Source: G963664835 sp963664835
Lineage (GTDB): Bacteria > Chloroflexota > UBA6077 > FW602-bin22 > JBCLEL01
Assembly (NCBI GenBank): GCA_963664835.2
Contig: CAXXUG010000009.1
Location: 6,578 to 70,577 of the forward strand
DNA: 64,000 nucleotides
Direction: 5' to 3'
Part shown: positions 47,134 to 56,636 of the stretch, piece after piece
Numbering within the stretch: the first letter of the stretch is position 1
Layout: each line of letters starts with the position of its first letter
Program-made: the position numbers and the translations under genes
The notes under the pieces: model-generated
Told to the model about the DNA's origin: nothing
The model's database searches: none
What the model saw: only the letters and a program-made list of their open reading frames with translations

Positions 47134-48477
47134 TTGCCTCATAAATAAACTTACCGAAGAACTATACGTTGCCTCATAACTCACATTACCGTAAGGAGCA
47201 GGGGTTATGGCAGTGCGACAACAAAGCAAACACGAGTTGGCGAACGCTCTAAGAGTTCGTTATAAGAATGGAACTCGCCGGGAAAAAAGTAGGTTGTTGG
47301 ATGAGTTTGTGGCGAACCACCGGCTATCACCGCAAATGGGGCGACCCGATTATTGTGCGACGGGCCACCCAAACCTAAGGGGAAAGGTAGAGGCAGACCA
47401 AGGAAGTACTCCTCGGTGGTAGTAGGAACTCTGAGAAGTGTACTAGAGCTCAGTGGCTGGATGTGCGGGAAGCGACTAGCTCCGTTCCTTAAAGAGCTTG
47501 TGCCGGCCCTGGAGGAAGAGGGAGCACTGAGGATTGATGATGAAGTGAGAGAGCAGTTGATAACAATGAGCGCAGCTACTATCGATCGCGTCTGCGTCTA
47601 TTCAAGCGACACAAACGCCCAGGTGGCTACACTACGACTAAGCCAGGTTCACTGCTGAAACAACAGATACCGGTCCAGACCTATACTCCTTGGGAGGAAC
47701 AGAGACCGGGCTATGTAGAGATTGACTTGGTAGCTCACTGCGCCACCTCCACAGCCGGGCATTACCTCAACACCCTAAACGTTGTCGACGTGGCTAGCGG
47801 CTGGGACCGAGCCTATTGGGGTTTGGGGGAAAGGGCCAAGCCGGCGTGTTTGCCGCCTTGAGCTGGTAAGAGAACGACTGCCTTTTCCTCTCTTGGGTAT
47901 CGACTCGGACAATGGATCAGAGTTCCTAAACGCTCACTTACTACGGTACTGTCGCTCTGAGAACATCACCTTCACCCGCTCACGTCCCTACTGGAAGAAC
48001 GATCAGGCCCACGTAGAACAGAAGCACTGGTCTGTTGTTAGAAAGCTAATCGGCTATGATCGCTTCGAGTCTCAACCGGCGTTGGAACAATTGAACCGAG
48101 TCTACGATCTGGTGAGACTGTGGGGTAAACCACTGGCAGCCACTCCTTAAGTTGGTTGGTAAGAAAAGGAACGGTGGCAAGCTCACCAAGCGATACGATA
48201 CCGCCCTAACGCCTTACAGACGGATCTTAGCCGCCGAAGTCCTTCAGGCAGAAGAGAGAGCGCTGCTCGAATTGGAACACAAGAGTTGGGGGCCGGCCCT
48301 CGCTACGCCGGCAGATTGGGGAGGAGATCCAGGCTTTATGGAGACTTAGGGAACGCCCCTCCCCACCCATGAGAAGCGTAAAGGATCTGGCGTCTTAAGT
48401 AATCCGGGCGTATGAGTTGGGTAAGGTTCCCAATTGAGGCAACGATACCAGTTCGGTAATCTCTAGTTTTGAGGCAA
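47134..48477. mobile_element. Degenerate insertion sequence with doubled terminal repeats
   Basis: A 1344-bp element bounded by inverted copies of TTGCCTCA at 47134-47141 and TGAGGCAA at 48470-48477. A second pair lies inside, at 47169-47176 and 48435-48442. Beyond the first octamer the ends also share TTACCG at similar spacing. Two terminal boxes at each end suggest two transposase binding sites per end. The enclosed transposase gene is broken in several places. No clear target duplication remains. Confidence 0.75.
47207..48349 (+). pseudogene. DDE (integrase-core) transposase, frameshifted
   Basis: Fragments in successive frames make up one transposase: an N-terminal HTH part (KHELANALRVRYKNGTRREK), a linker (LELSGWMCGKRLAPFLKELV), and a retroviral-integrase-like catalytic core with the first Asp in GYVEIDLVAHCATSTAGHYL, the second in GIDSDNGSEFLNAHLL, and the Glu in HVEQKHWSVVRKLIGYDRF. 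The C-terminal part (KRYDTALTPYRRIL) is intact. At least three extra bases (near 47310, 47340, 47818) and one missing base (near 47588) break it. It belongs to the large-integrase-core ISNCY-like group; exact family cannot be assigned by eye. Confidence 0.8.
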
Positions 48478-48623
48478 CCACGATTGGAGGTCGTTAATCG
48501 GGACAGCGTCCCGGGTGGCAAAGATTGCCGCCCGGTCCTCCTGCGGGGTTATTGAAATCAGTGGGCGATTATTGAAGGCATTTAGGCTGGATTCTTGGTG
48601 TCGACTGCGCTAATCGCCAGCGG

Positions 48624-49538
48624 TCAAGTCCGTAGCTCACGCAGTGTGGCGAACAACTCTTTCTCGCGATCGCTCAGGCCCTCGGGAAGGACGACCTTTA
48701 CACGGGCATAACCGTCACCTTGGGCTGATTGATTCAGTCGCGGCATTCCCTGGCCGCCGAGCCTGATGAGCTGGCCGTTGCTCGTGCCGGCTGGGATTCT
48801 CAACTCGACCTGCCTGCCGCTGATCAAAGTGATATTTACCGCGCCACCCAGGATCGCGTCATACAACGGCACACCCACGTCGAAGTACAGGTCATCTCCC
48901 TTTCGTTCAAAACGGCTCGTGAGACAGTATGTTGACTATCAGATAAAGGTCTCCGCGTGCACCGCCGGCAATGCCGCTCTGGCCCTCTCCGGCGACTCGG
49001 ACGCGTGAACCAGTCTTGACGCCGGCCGGGACCCGTACTTCCAGCCTCCGGCGGCCGACACCTGTCCCCTTTAACTTCGATGAGGCGGGTCCGTGCCGTG
49101 GTAAGCTTTTTCCAGCGAGATGTCGGCCGCCTGTTCCAGGTCCTGCCCGCGCCGAGATTCGAACCTCGTGCCCCATGTTGTTAAACAACAAGTCTTCGAA
49201 AATACCGCCGGCCGAGTCCGCGCCGACCGAATCCTCCGAAGTCGAACTGAAAAGTTTCGAAAAACCGTGGTTCGAAGCCAGGAGGCGGACCGCCGCCGGC
49301 ATCCATCTGTTCCCACATAGGTCCGAATTGATCGTACTTCTTGCGCTTCTCAGGATCAGATAGGACTTCGTAGGCGTGTTGGATTTCCTTGAAACGGGAT
49401 TCAGCCTCCTCCTCGCCTGGATTCAAATCTGGATGGAACTGCCGAGCTAGTCTTCGGTACGCCGCCCCGAATGTCCTTACCGCTCGCGTCCCGCTTTACA
49501 CCGAGGAGCTGATAGTAGTCTCTTGTTGAAGTGGCCAT
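48624..49538 (-). CDS. DnaJ-family co-chaperone, CbpA type (six frameshifts)
   Basis: J domain at the N-terminus (DYYQLLGVKRDASGKDIRAA, HPD in RQFHPDLNPG, YEVLSDPEKRKKYDQFG), a Gly/Phe-rich part (GGGPPPGFEPRFFETFQFDFGG), then two peptide-binding domains without a zinc finger (ISLEKAYHG, RRLEVRVPAGVKTGSRVRV, PLYDAILGGAVNITLISGR and IRLGGQGMPRL). It stimulates DnaK. Single extra bases near 49463, 49222, 49155, 49090, 49069 and 48905 break the frame; removing all six gives a 302-residue protein, as expected for CbpA. The start ATG at 49538 is followed at once by the J domain. Confidence 0.85.
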
Positions 49539-49859
49539 AACAATCTCACCAGGTTCTCGTCATTTGATCAATCGCCGCATCACCCGTAGCACAGCTAGAG
49601 AACAAGAAGTAAAACACTCATGTGGGCGACGCATGCGATGGCAGTCAGCCTCAACTATACATCGCATCGATCATAGTATTTGAGCATACTATTGTCAACG
49701 TAAACGGTGGACCGCGGGTGTTCAGATCCCGTATCGCCTGTTTCCGTTTCGGAGCGCCACCGCGCCGACGAGGCTCCATTTTCGGCGAGGAGAAGGGCGG
49801 CAGGTCGTAGACTCGACTAGGATAGGGGATGAGGCTGACCGGCTTGTGATACTCACGTC

Positions 49860-50310
49860 TATCGCTACGAAAATGGTCGGCAAACTAACTTCTTCTAACT
49901 CATCCTCGTTCGTAGCCGGTAAGGAAGAATGTAGCGCGGGGGCTTGTCCCCCGCTGGGGCCGGGGGCGGGGCATGGCAGAATCCCCCTGGTGCGAATTCG
50001 CCGCATGAAACGGCAACTCCGGGTTTTCATACCTTGGTGTGCCGGCCCCTGACCGGCATCAGCGATTTGTACGAAAATGACGGCCCCAGACACCCACTAT
50101 CGTCATTCCGGCGAAGGCCGGAATCCAGAGGGGTGGGGAAATGTAGCGCGGTCGAAGACTACGCGAGGCGAGGGGCTCGTCCCCCCGCTCCCGGCGGACC
50201 GACCTCCAACCCTGGTCCCCAATTCACCGCAAAGAAAATCCGCCAACCGGCGCATCCATTTTCGTATCTTGGTGTGCCGGCCCCAGCCGGGAGGAGCGAT
50301 TGGTTTGATT
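49860..50310. repeat. Cluster of palindromic repeat modules
   Basis: Module D at 49876-49915, short module B at 49928-49958, module C at 50033-50080 and 50265-50305, module A hairpin ATTCCGGCGAAGGCCGGAAT at 50105-50124 and a long module B at 50142-50195. The order D-B-C-A-B-C matches the arrays at 12.8 and 36.4 kb. Confidence 0.75.
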
Positions 50311-50519
50311 GTCTCCCCTGACCGCCGGCTGAGATCCTAAACGGCGATTCAACCGTGTACGTTCACGAGCAATGATGAGAACAATACATCCAGATCTGAA
50401 CAGTTACAGTGGACTACCTGAATTCCCATCGCCCTTTTCTTCTAAGGTGGTGGCAGTTTCAGATGGTTGCTGTCCTGAGTTGAAACCGCGACCGAGCCCT
50501 TACTGCGGGGCCAGAACCA

Positions 50520-50548
50520 TCGACGGAAAAAACGCCCAAGTATATAAT
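50520..50548 (+). promoter_or_regulatory. Candidate promoter of the nuo genes
   Basis: TCGACG (50520-50525), a 17-nt spacer and a perfect TATAAT (50543-50548). It lies 155 bp before the nuoBCD start. No gene is evident in 50311-50702. Confidence 0.45.
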
Positions 50549-50702
50549 CCGAGCGAGCCGGACTCTCGGTTGTTGGTAAAACGCATGGTGGGTCCGAGCC
50601 GCCCCTCCAACCGCGGCAGTCTTTGAGCTTGTCAACCCGTGCGATCAGGAGAGGGACAGTAGTCAATCGAGTCTCTCGGCAAGTTTGGCCGGAGGTGCCT
50701 TC

Positions 50703-53208
50703 GTGGCTGATCTGCAGAATCTGAAGCCACAGGTCTTGGAAGAGGATACCTCGGACATCGAGGCTGACGAGCTTGTGATGCTGACGAGCACCGACAAGTT
50801 GCGTCAGGCCGCCGACGAAGGGATCCTCGACAAGGTCCTCAACTCGATAACCGCTTGGGGGACGCAAGTCTTCTCTATGGCCGCTGCTATTCGGCACAGC
50901 CTGCTGCTTTGTCGAGATGGCCGCCACCGGCGCCGCACGTTTCGACCTAGCCCGGTTCGGTATGGAGTTGATGAGGGCGTCTCCCCGTCAAGCCGACCTG
51001 ATGATCGTGCCAGGCACTGTGACAAAAAAAATGGTGCCGCAGATTGTCCGCATCTATCATCAAATGGCCGATCCGAAGTACGTTATATCCATGGGCAATT
51101 GTGCAATCTCCGGCGGGCCGTTCAAGGAAGGCTACAATGTCGTCTCCGGCATAGATAAGTACCTGCCGGTCGACGTGCACGTACCAGGCTGCCCGCCCCG
51201 ACCAGAGGCTCTCCTGTTCGGCGTGCTGCGATTGCAGGATCAAATCAGCAATCGTACACGCGCCCAGTCGATGACAGCCGGCGACCGTTCTGCGGCGAAG
51301 TATCCGATTCCGATGCTTGGACCCGACATCATAGATGCGCGCAAAGTCGACGAGATCAAGGCCAAGCTGAAGGAGGCGCGCGAACAGGCCGCCTCTGAGG
51401 ATGTCGTTGTCGAGGAGGTCGAGCCGGAGAAGACCAGACGGGCACCTTCGCGTCGCGGACAGGTGGAGATTCCCGCATTGGAATTGGGCAAGATGAGGGT
51501 ATCCGGTCCTTCCGAGTCATTGAATCGCATCGCCGACGAGTTCTCCGCCACCGTCTCCGAGCACGAGTTCGCGGAAACGGACGCCGGCAATTGGCGAGGG
51601 TTGGCTCGTTTCTTGAAGAGCGAACTTCACTACGATTTCTTGGCCAACGTCAGCAGCGTCGATTACCCGAATCGGTTCGAAGTAGCCTACCACTTCTACT
51701 CAACCCGCCGGCCTGAACCCCATATAAGCGTGAACGTTGCGATAGGGAAATCCGATCCTGTCATCCCATCTATTGTCGATCTCTGGGAAGGCGCCGGTTT
51801 TCAGGAGCGCGAAGTTTACGACATGATGGGGATCCGGTTCGATGGCCACCCAGACCTGCGAAGAATCCTTCTCTGGGAGGATTTCGAGGGATTCCCGTTG
51901 CGTAAGGACTACAAAGAGCCCTATTTCCAGGAGGAAAACAAGCCGTTCGACAATCGTTGGCCTCGGGGTCATCACGAGCGTGCGGAAGTGGGCAACCCTT
52001 TCGGCCAAAACGTGCAATACCCGCTCGACTGGAATCCGGCCGGGTTCGTTGAGCCGGAGGAAAAGCTCCCGATTGTTGACGCGATGTCTGTAGGACAGGG
52101 CATCCCGGACGCCGACAAATTAGTAGTTAGCTTTGGTCCACAGCATCCGAGCACCCACGGGGTTTTTCGCATGGTCATGACATTGGTGGGCGAGGAGATC
52201 GTCGGACTCGAGCCGGTCGTTGGCTATTTGCACCGTAATCACGAAAAAATCGGCGAGCGAAACACCTACATCCAAAATATGCCGTTCACAGACCGGCTCG
52301 ACTACATCTGCTCGATGTCCAATAACCTCGGTTATTCGTTGGCTGTCGAGCGTCTGACAGGCGTCGATCCGCCCGAGCGCGCCGAGTATATTCGCATACT
52401 CATGGTTGAGCTCACCCGCATTATGAACCACTTCATGGCGATCGGCACTCTGCTCAACGATCTGGGAGCGTTCTTCACCCCTGTCCTATACGCATTCGAA
52501 GAGCGCGAGTTGATACTCGATATGTTCGAGGCGGCGGCCGGCTCGCGAATGATGTGTAACTATATGCGCTTCGGTGGCGTGTCACGCGACCTGCCGGCAG
52601 GATTCCTCGAGAAAGCCGGCGAGCTGGTCAACTCGCGCCTGCCCAGGTCGATCGATGAAATCGATCGCTTCCTGACTGACAATGAGATATTGAAGCAACG
52701 ATGCCAGGGTGTAGGTGTCTTGCCGGCTGACCTCGCTGTGAGTTCGAGTGCGTCGGGGCCGGTTCTGCGCGGGTCGGGCGTGAAATACGACATCCGACGT
52801 GCCGAACCCTATTCGATCTATGATCGGTTTGATTTCGAGGTCCCGGTCGGCACCAATGGCGACACCTATGACCGCTATCTCGTGCGAGTATGGGAGATGC
52901 GCGAGTCCCTGAAGATCCTGAAACAGGCGCTCGCTGATATTCCAGAGGGCGACGTCTTGGCTGGACGCAAGGCCTGGCAGACGAGAGTGCCGAAAGGCGA
53001 AGTGTACTCGCGCGTTGAGGCGCCCAAGGGCGAGTTGGGCTTCTTCATCGTCTCCGACGGAGGTCCGAATCCCTACCGGTATCACGTACGCGCACCCAGC
53101 CTCATAAATCTCGTCGCATTGGAAGAGATGTGTCGAGGCCACAAGGTCGCCGACGCAATCGCGATTTTTGGCAGCATCGACATCAACATGGGTGAGGTGG
53201 ACCGATGA
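50703..53208 (+). CDS. nuoBCD: NADH-quinone oxidoreductase, fused NuoB-NuoC-NuoD (one frameshift)
   Basis: Three complex I subunits in one frame. The GTG start at 50703 opens NuoB, which is interrupted by one extra G in GGGGG at 50857-50861; after removal the reading gives GRKSSLWPLLFGTACCFVEM and all four N2-cluster cysteines (ACC, GNCAISGGPF, HVPGCPPRPE). A ~70-residue acidic/basic linker follows, then NuoC (YDFLANVSSVDYPNRFEV, EREVYDMMGIRFDGHPDLRRIL) and NuoD (FGPQHPSTHGVFR, GYLHRNHEKIGERNTY, GVSRDLPAGF, FDFEVPVGTNGDTYDRY). Total 834 residues. It forms the quinone-site arm of complex I. NuoCD fusions are common; a three-part fusion with NuoB is not. nuoI overlaps by 4 bp. Confidence 0.9.
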
Positions 53209-53846
53209 TAAGTGGAGCGGGAATCGCTCGTGGGATGCTGGTCACCCTGCGTCACTTTATCGAGGCGATAGGAGGTGCGGTCTCTCTGCCCAAGAGCGGC
53301 ACGACCGTGGTCCAACCCGTAAATGAGACCGGTGTGTTCACGGTTCAGTATCCCGAGGAGCGGCTTCAGGTCCCTGAGCGATTCCGATACTTCCCGTTCC
53401 TCCTATACGAACCGGAGACAGGCGCCGAGCGGTGCACATCTTGCGGAATCTGCGCCAAGGTTTGCCCGCCCCAGTGCATCTGGATTGTTCGGGACAACGA
53501 TGAGGCCGGCAAGCCGATTCCGGAGCCTCGTGAGTTCTATATAGACATGTCCATATGCATGCAGTGCGGGTTATGCGCCGAGTACTGCCCGTTCGATGCG
53601 ATCAAGATGGACCACGACTATGAGTTGGCGAGCTACGAGCGGTTCGATACGCTGATCTATGACAAGAAGCGGTTGATGAGGCCAATTGAGTACTACGCTA
53701 ACACTCATCCTAGCGATTTCGAGGCCGAGGAGACGGCCCGTCGAGAGAAAGAGGAAGCTGACCATAAGCGAGCCGAAGCACGTAAGGCCTCTGCCGCTGC
53801 GCGCGCAAAACGAAAAGGAGCGGCAGCGCCCAGGTCCCGCGAATAG
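53205..53846 (+). CDS. nuoI: NADH-quinone oxidoreductase subunit I
   Basis: A 213-residue ferredoxin-like subunit with two 4Fe-4S binding motifs: CTSCGICAKVCPPQC and CMQCGLCAEYCPFDA. It carries electrons in the connecting arm of complex I. The start ATGA overlaps the nuoBCD stop. The C-terminal ~50 residues are a highly charged Ala/Lys/Arg/Glu helix (RREKEEADHKRAEARKASAA) not seen in standard NuoI, ending in a basic tail. The cluster stops here: nuoA, nuoH and nuoJ-N are not in the window. Confidence 0.92.
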   Translation: MISGAGIARGMLVTLRHFIEAIGGAVSLPKSGTTVVQPVNETGVFTVQYPEERLQVPERFRYFPFLLYEPETGAERCTSCGICAKVCPPQCIWIVRDNDEAGKPIPEPREFYIDMSICMQCGLCAEYCPFDAIKMDHDYELASYERFDTLIYDKKRLMRPIEYYANTHPSDFEAEETARREKEEADHKRAEARKASAAARAKRKGAAAPRSRE

Positions 53847-53925
53847 TTGATAGTTACCAAGAGAGACTCGCGGTCCTATTGAAAGAAGAGGCATGGGCCG
53901 ATGTGCCGGCCAGATCCGTAAACGG

Positions 53926-54561
53926 TTAAGCTTGCGAGACGGATGTTACAAGTTGCTGGCTCTGACCCTGCTGGCTTGCCTCTGAACCCAGGACCATCCG
54001 CTTCGGTTGCTGATTCAACCAGCTTACCAGCGATCCGGGGCGCGAAATCTGACGCTCCCACTCCTGCGGTGCGATCACGGTGAAGTTAATCCGCTTTCCC
54101 AGCCTTCCTTCCGCTTCGTCCAAGTGGGCGCGCATTGCGCCGGCCTCCAGATCACCGACCAATACAAGGTCTAGTTCGTCCAACTCTTCCAAGGCCTTTG
54201 TCGCGGCATCTCCATATGCAAATGCGAACTTTACTCGGTCCGAAAAAGGTACCAAGTGATCGCGGACCAACATGTCGGGGGCTGCTGTCTTCTTCAGCAG
54301 TGAGTGAAGCTCCTTGAACGCCGGGTGCTCCTGGTTTGCCCAGAAATACTTCAGGTTCGCCCTGCGTTCGCTGGAAACAACTCCGGCTCTCTCAAGCTTG
54401 GCCAAGGCAAGTTGGACCGAGCGCGGGAATCTACCGCTCAACTTGATCAGATTGTTGACGTAGTAGCGTTTTCCCGGTGCTTCGTAGATGATAGCGAGCA
54501 CTGAATACAGGGTCTCTGACGCGAAGATTTCGCCTATCATCCCAACTATCCTTTTAGACAA
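53926..54561 (-). CDS. Winged-helix regulator fused to a degenerate nucleotidyltransferase-like domain
   Basis: A 211-residue protein. Residues 1-90 are an ArsR-like winged helix (SETLYSVLAIIYEAPGKRYYVNNLIKLSG, then RANLKYFWANQEHPAF). Residues 100-180 resemble the minimal nucleotidyltransferase (MNT) fold in FAYGDAATKALEELDELDLVLVGDLE, but the expected GS at the turn is GD and the DxD pair is reduced to one Asp, so catalysis is unlikely. It probably acts as a regulator with a ligand-binding or protein-binding pseudo-enzyme domain. A promoter and an inverted repeat lie just upstream. Confidence 0.6.
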   Translation of the reverse strand: MSKRIVGMIGEIFASETLYSVLAIIYEAPGKRYYVNNLIKLSGRFPRSVQLALAKLERAGVVSSERRANLKYFWANQEHPAFKELHSLLKKTAAPDMLVRDHLVPFSDRVKFAFAYGDAATKALEELDELDLVLVGDLEAGAMRAHLDEAEGRLGKRINFTVIAPQEWERQISRPGSLVSWLNQQPKRMVLGSEASQQGQSQQLVTSVSQA

Positions 54562-54574
54562 CTAATGCTATTAG
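54562..54574. promoter_or_regulatory. Inverted repeat next to the start codon of the winged-helix gene
   Basis: CTAAT-GCT-ATTAG immediately upstream of the ATG at 54561 on the minus strand. It overlaps the leader, so it may be an autoregulatory operator; TTAGATG motifs repeat around it (54571, 54632). Confidence 0.4.
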
Positions 54575-54616
54575 ATGCATTCACGGCTTATGCGAAAGGA
54601 TATGCCGCTTAGTCGC

Positions 54617-54645
54617 ATTATAATAGCACATTTAGATGATTGCAA
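54617..54645 (-). promoter_or_regulatory. Sigma-70-type promoter of the winged-helix gene
   Basis: On the minus strand TTGCAA (54645-54640), 17 nt, then a perfect TATAAT (54622-54617). The start codon follows after about 55 nt. Confidence 0.6.
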
Positions 54646-54803
54646 CGGTCAACGAGAAGCGCCACGGGGGTCCATGCGCGGTGAGCCTGGGGACTGCCAC
54701 TTTAGAGGCCCTCGGGTACCCAGACAAGATGACGCACGGTTGTTGTCGGCTGAACTGCGCGCAAAGCTGCACTGGTGCAAATAGCGAAGGGTAGAAGCAG
54801 ATT

Positions 54804-55400
54804 ATGGCGAACTTGAAATACCAGCGACTAGTGCTTGCCACTACAAACCGAGGCAAAGCCAGGGAATTGCGCTCTCTGCTGCCTGAGTTGGCCGCAGAGA
54901 TTCTCGATCTGGACGAAGTTGGTATGGATTTGGAGGTGGATGAGGACGGCGCCACCTATGAAGAGAACGCCTTCAAGAAAGCGCTTCGAGCCTCCGAAGT
55001 AAGCGGCCTACCATCTTTAGGCGATGACAGTGGTATAGAGATCGCTGGACTTGGTTGGCGGCCTGGCCTTCTCTCAGCTCGGTACTACGACGGACCGTGG
55101 CCCAATCGACTAAAACAATTGCTCGACTCGCTGCGGACCGGCAATAAAGCCGATCGCGAGGCCCGATTTGTCTGCGTGATGGTTCTCGCTGAAAGCGGGA
55201 GTGTGGTTGCCGTAGGTAAAGGAGTGATGGCCTGCAGGATCGCTGAACAGCCGGCCGGCGTGCAGGGGTTCGGTTACGACCCGGTGGTAATTCCAGAGGG
55301 ATACGAAATCACACTCAGCGAGATGCCTTTCGAGCTGAAGAATCGTATAAGCCACAGAGCCTTGGCGGCGGCCGAGCTTCTTTCTCGGATCGAGCGTTAG
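54804..55400 (+). CDS. rdgB: XTP/dITP diphosphatase (RdgB/HAM1)
   Basis: A 198-residue house-cleaning pyrophosphatase that removes ITP, dITP and XTP. Family motifs: LVLATTNRGKARELRSLL, GATYEENAFKKAL (metal-binding Glu), LGDDSGIEI (catalytic Asp), FGYDPVVIPEG and the C-terminal NRISHRALA. The gene stands alone between two minus-strand regulators. Confidence 0.92.
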   Translation: MANLKYQRLVLATTNRGKARELRSLLPELAAEILDLDEVGMDLEVDEDGATYEENAFKKALRASEVSGLPSLGDDSGIEIAGLGWRPGLLSARYYDGPWPNRLKQLLDSLRTGNKADREARFVCVMVLAESGSVVAVGKGVMACRIAEQPAGVQGFGYDPVVIPEGYEITLSEMPFELKNRISHRALAAAELLSRIER

Positions 55401-55569
55401 TTAAAGCGCGTGGCTAATATGAATATCGCATGATAGTTAACGTTGCTTTTGTGCGACTGTGCTCGCTGTCCCTATTGTTGAAGGTGTAGTCCCAGGGATT
55501 CCCTATGACAGGCGGGTCCCAGCGGGCTGACCGCTCGCTAGGAGTTGGGTTGACCCTCGGGATGTGCTC

Positions 55570-56118
55570 TCAATCCCCTGAAAAGAGCCTTTGCCACCAT
55601 GGGCGCCGCATCTCCGTGATTTCCCATTCAAGGATCTCAATCTCGCGCCGCAATCGGTCGATTTCCTCCCCTTTTTGCGCGGCCAATGCACGCCAACCTT
55701 CGGTTGCAGACTCCACCAGCCGTCTGGTGACCAGAACAGTCTGTTCGGTCTGCATGTTGCGGTGACTGCTAGCAGCTGCGTATGAGTCTGCTCGAGGTTC
55801 CGCCACGTTGTTCTGATCGCCGTCTTCTTCTTCTTCTTCGGGCGGTGTGCCGCCCATTTCGACCAGCGCTTCTTTGAAGCTCCTGCCACTTCTCACCAAG
55901 TCGCGGGCCCGTGCAAGGATTTCCAGGTCATCAGCCGTGTAGCGTCGTCGTCCCGGTCGCCCTGAACGATCCCTGGGCCTAGCATGATCGGAAAGTAGGG
56001 TCGAAAACTTGACAGAGTAGAGGCGCAGCGTACTGGTTGGCAGCCGAAGGCCAGACGCGGCGTCAGCCGGACCGAATAGGCGATCGACACTCTCAGGATG
56101 ATTATGTCCGATGTTCAT
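55570..56118 (-). CDS. MerR-like regulator with coiled-coil tail
   Basis: A 182-residue protein. Residues 14-75 resemble a MerR DNA-binding domain: STLRLYSVKF replaces the usual TLRYYE turn, with GRRRYTADDLEILARARDLVRSGRSFKEA as the second helix pair. A run of five Glu marks a flexible linker, and RALAAQKGEEIDRLRREIEILEWEITEMRR forms a coiled coil for dimer formation. The inducer cannot be inferred; there is no Cys-rich metal site. The -10 box lies so close to the ATG that the transcript should be leaderless. Confidence 0.6.
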   Translation of the reverse strand: MNIGHNHPESVDRLFGPADAASGLRLPTSTLRLYSVKFSTLLSDHARPRDRSGRPGRRRYTADDLEILARARDLVRSGRSFKEALVEMGGTPPEEEEEDGDQNNVAEPRADSYAAASSHRNMQTEQTVLVTRRLVESATEGWRALAAQKGEEIDRLRREIEILEWEITEMRRPWWQRLFSGD

Positions 56119-56124
56119 AAGTCT

Positions 56125-56152
56125 ATTATAGCGCTATGTTAGCGAATTGCAA
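56125..56152 (-). promoter_or_regulatory. Promoter of the MerR-like gene, probably leaderless
   Basis: TTGCAA (56152-56147), 16 nt, TATAAT (56130-56125) on the minus strand. The ATG begins at 56118, only 6 nt after the -10 box, so transcription would start at or next to the start codon. Confidence 0.6.
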
Positions 56153-56636
56153 CTATATATTTATGCAAAGTAATAGATATAGTCAAGTAAACCCGTATCC
56201 GATGTAGAAAAATGTGTAATATCGCCATCCCGATTCTCTTCAATACGCAAATCACTCTGCTCGCGCACCACCGATTGGGCCGGCACGATGCCGCGGGTGG
56301 TGATGCCCGTCCCAGGCTTAGGTCGAAATTGAAACTTGGAGCGCTACCAAAGTGGAAGGAAAACGGGTCTAATGCGAGGCTGGGTGTCTATTCCCTGCTA
56401 TTTGAGATCTGGCGTTGTGCCGGCGCATATCGGAATGGATGACCGAGAGGGAAATGAATGGAAGCCGCCGGCGCTACACTGAGGGGTGCAGATTCTGCAC
56501 ACGATGCGAGCGCGAGGGCTCGGCTGGGCGAGCTTTGCGGGAGATGGATTATGGCAGACGCGGTGAAATGGCGCGAATGGCCTCCCGTCCACCACTCGAT
56601 GTCTTCACTGTTCGAGCGTAATTACGATTTCATTTC
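56153..56636. other. Intergenic stretch without a supported gene
   Basis: The first 80 bp are AT-rich and may hold regulatory sites. The rest has short overlapping frames with no recognisable product. Confidence 0.4.

Noticed and set aside
49150..49180. T-arm-like string (GAGGTTCGAATCTC on the minus strand) suggesting a tRNA
   Set aside because: It lies inside the dnaJ-like gene and encodes conserved residues there; no acceptor, D or anticodon stem can be built around it.
50372..50626. nuoA upstream of nuoBCD
   Set aside because: The frame there encodes no membrane helices and no NuoA motif; it is in the same stretch as a likely promoter.
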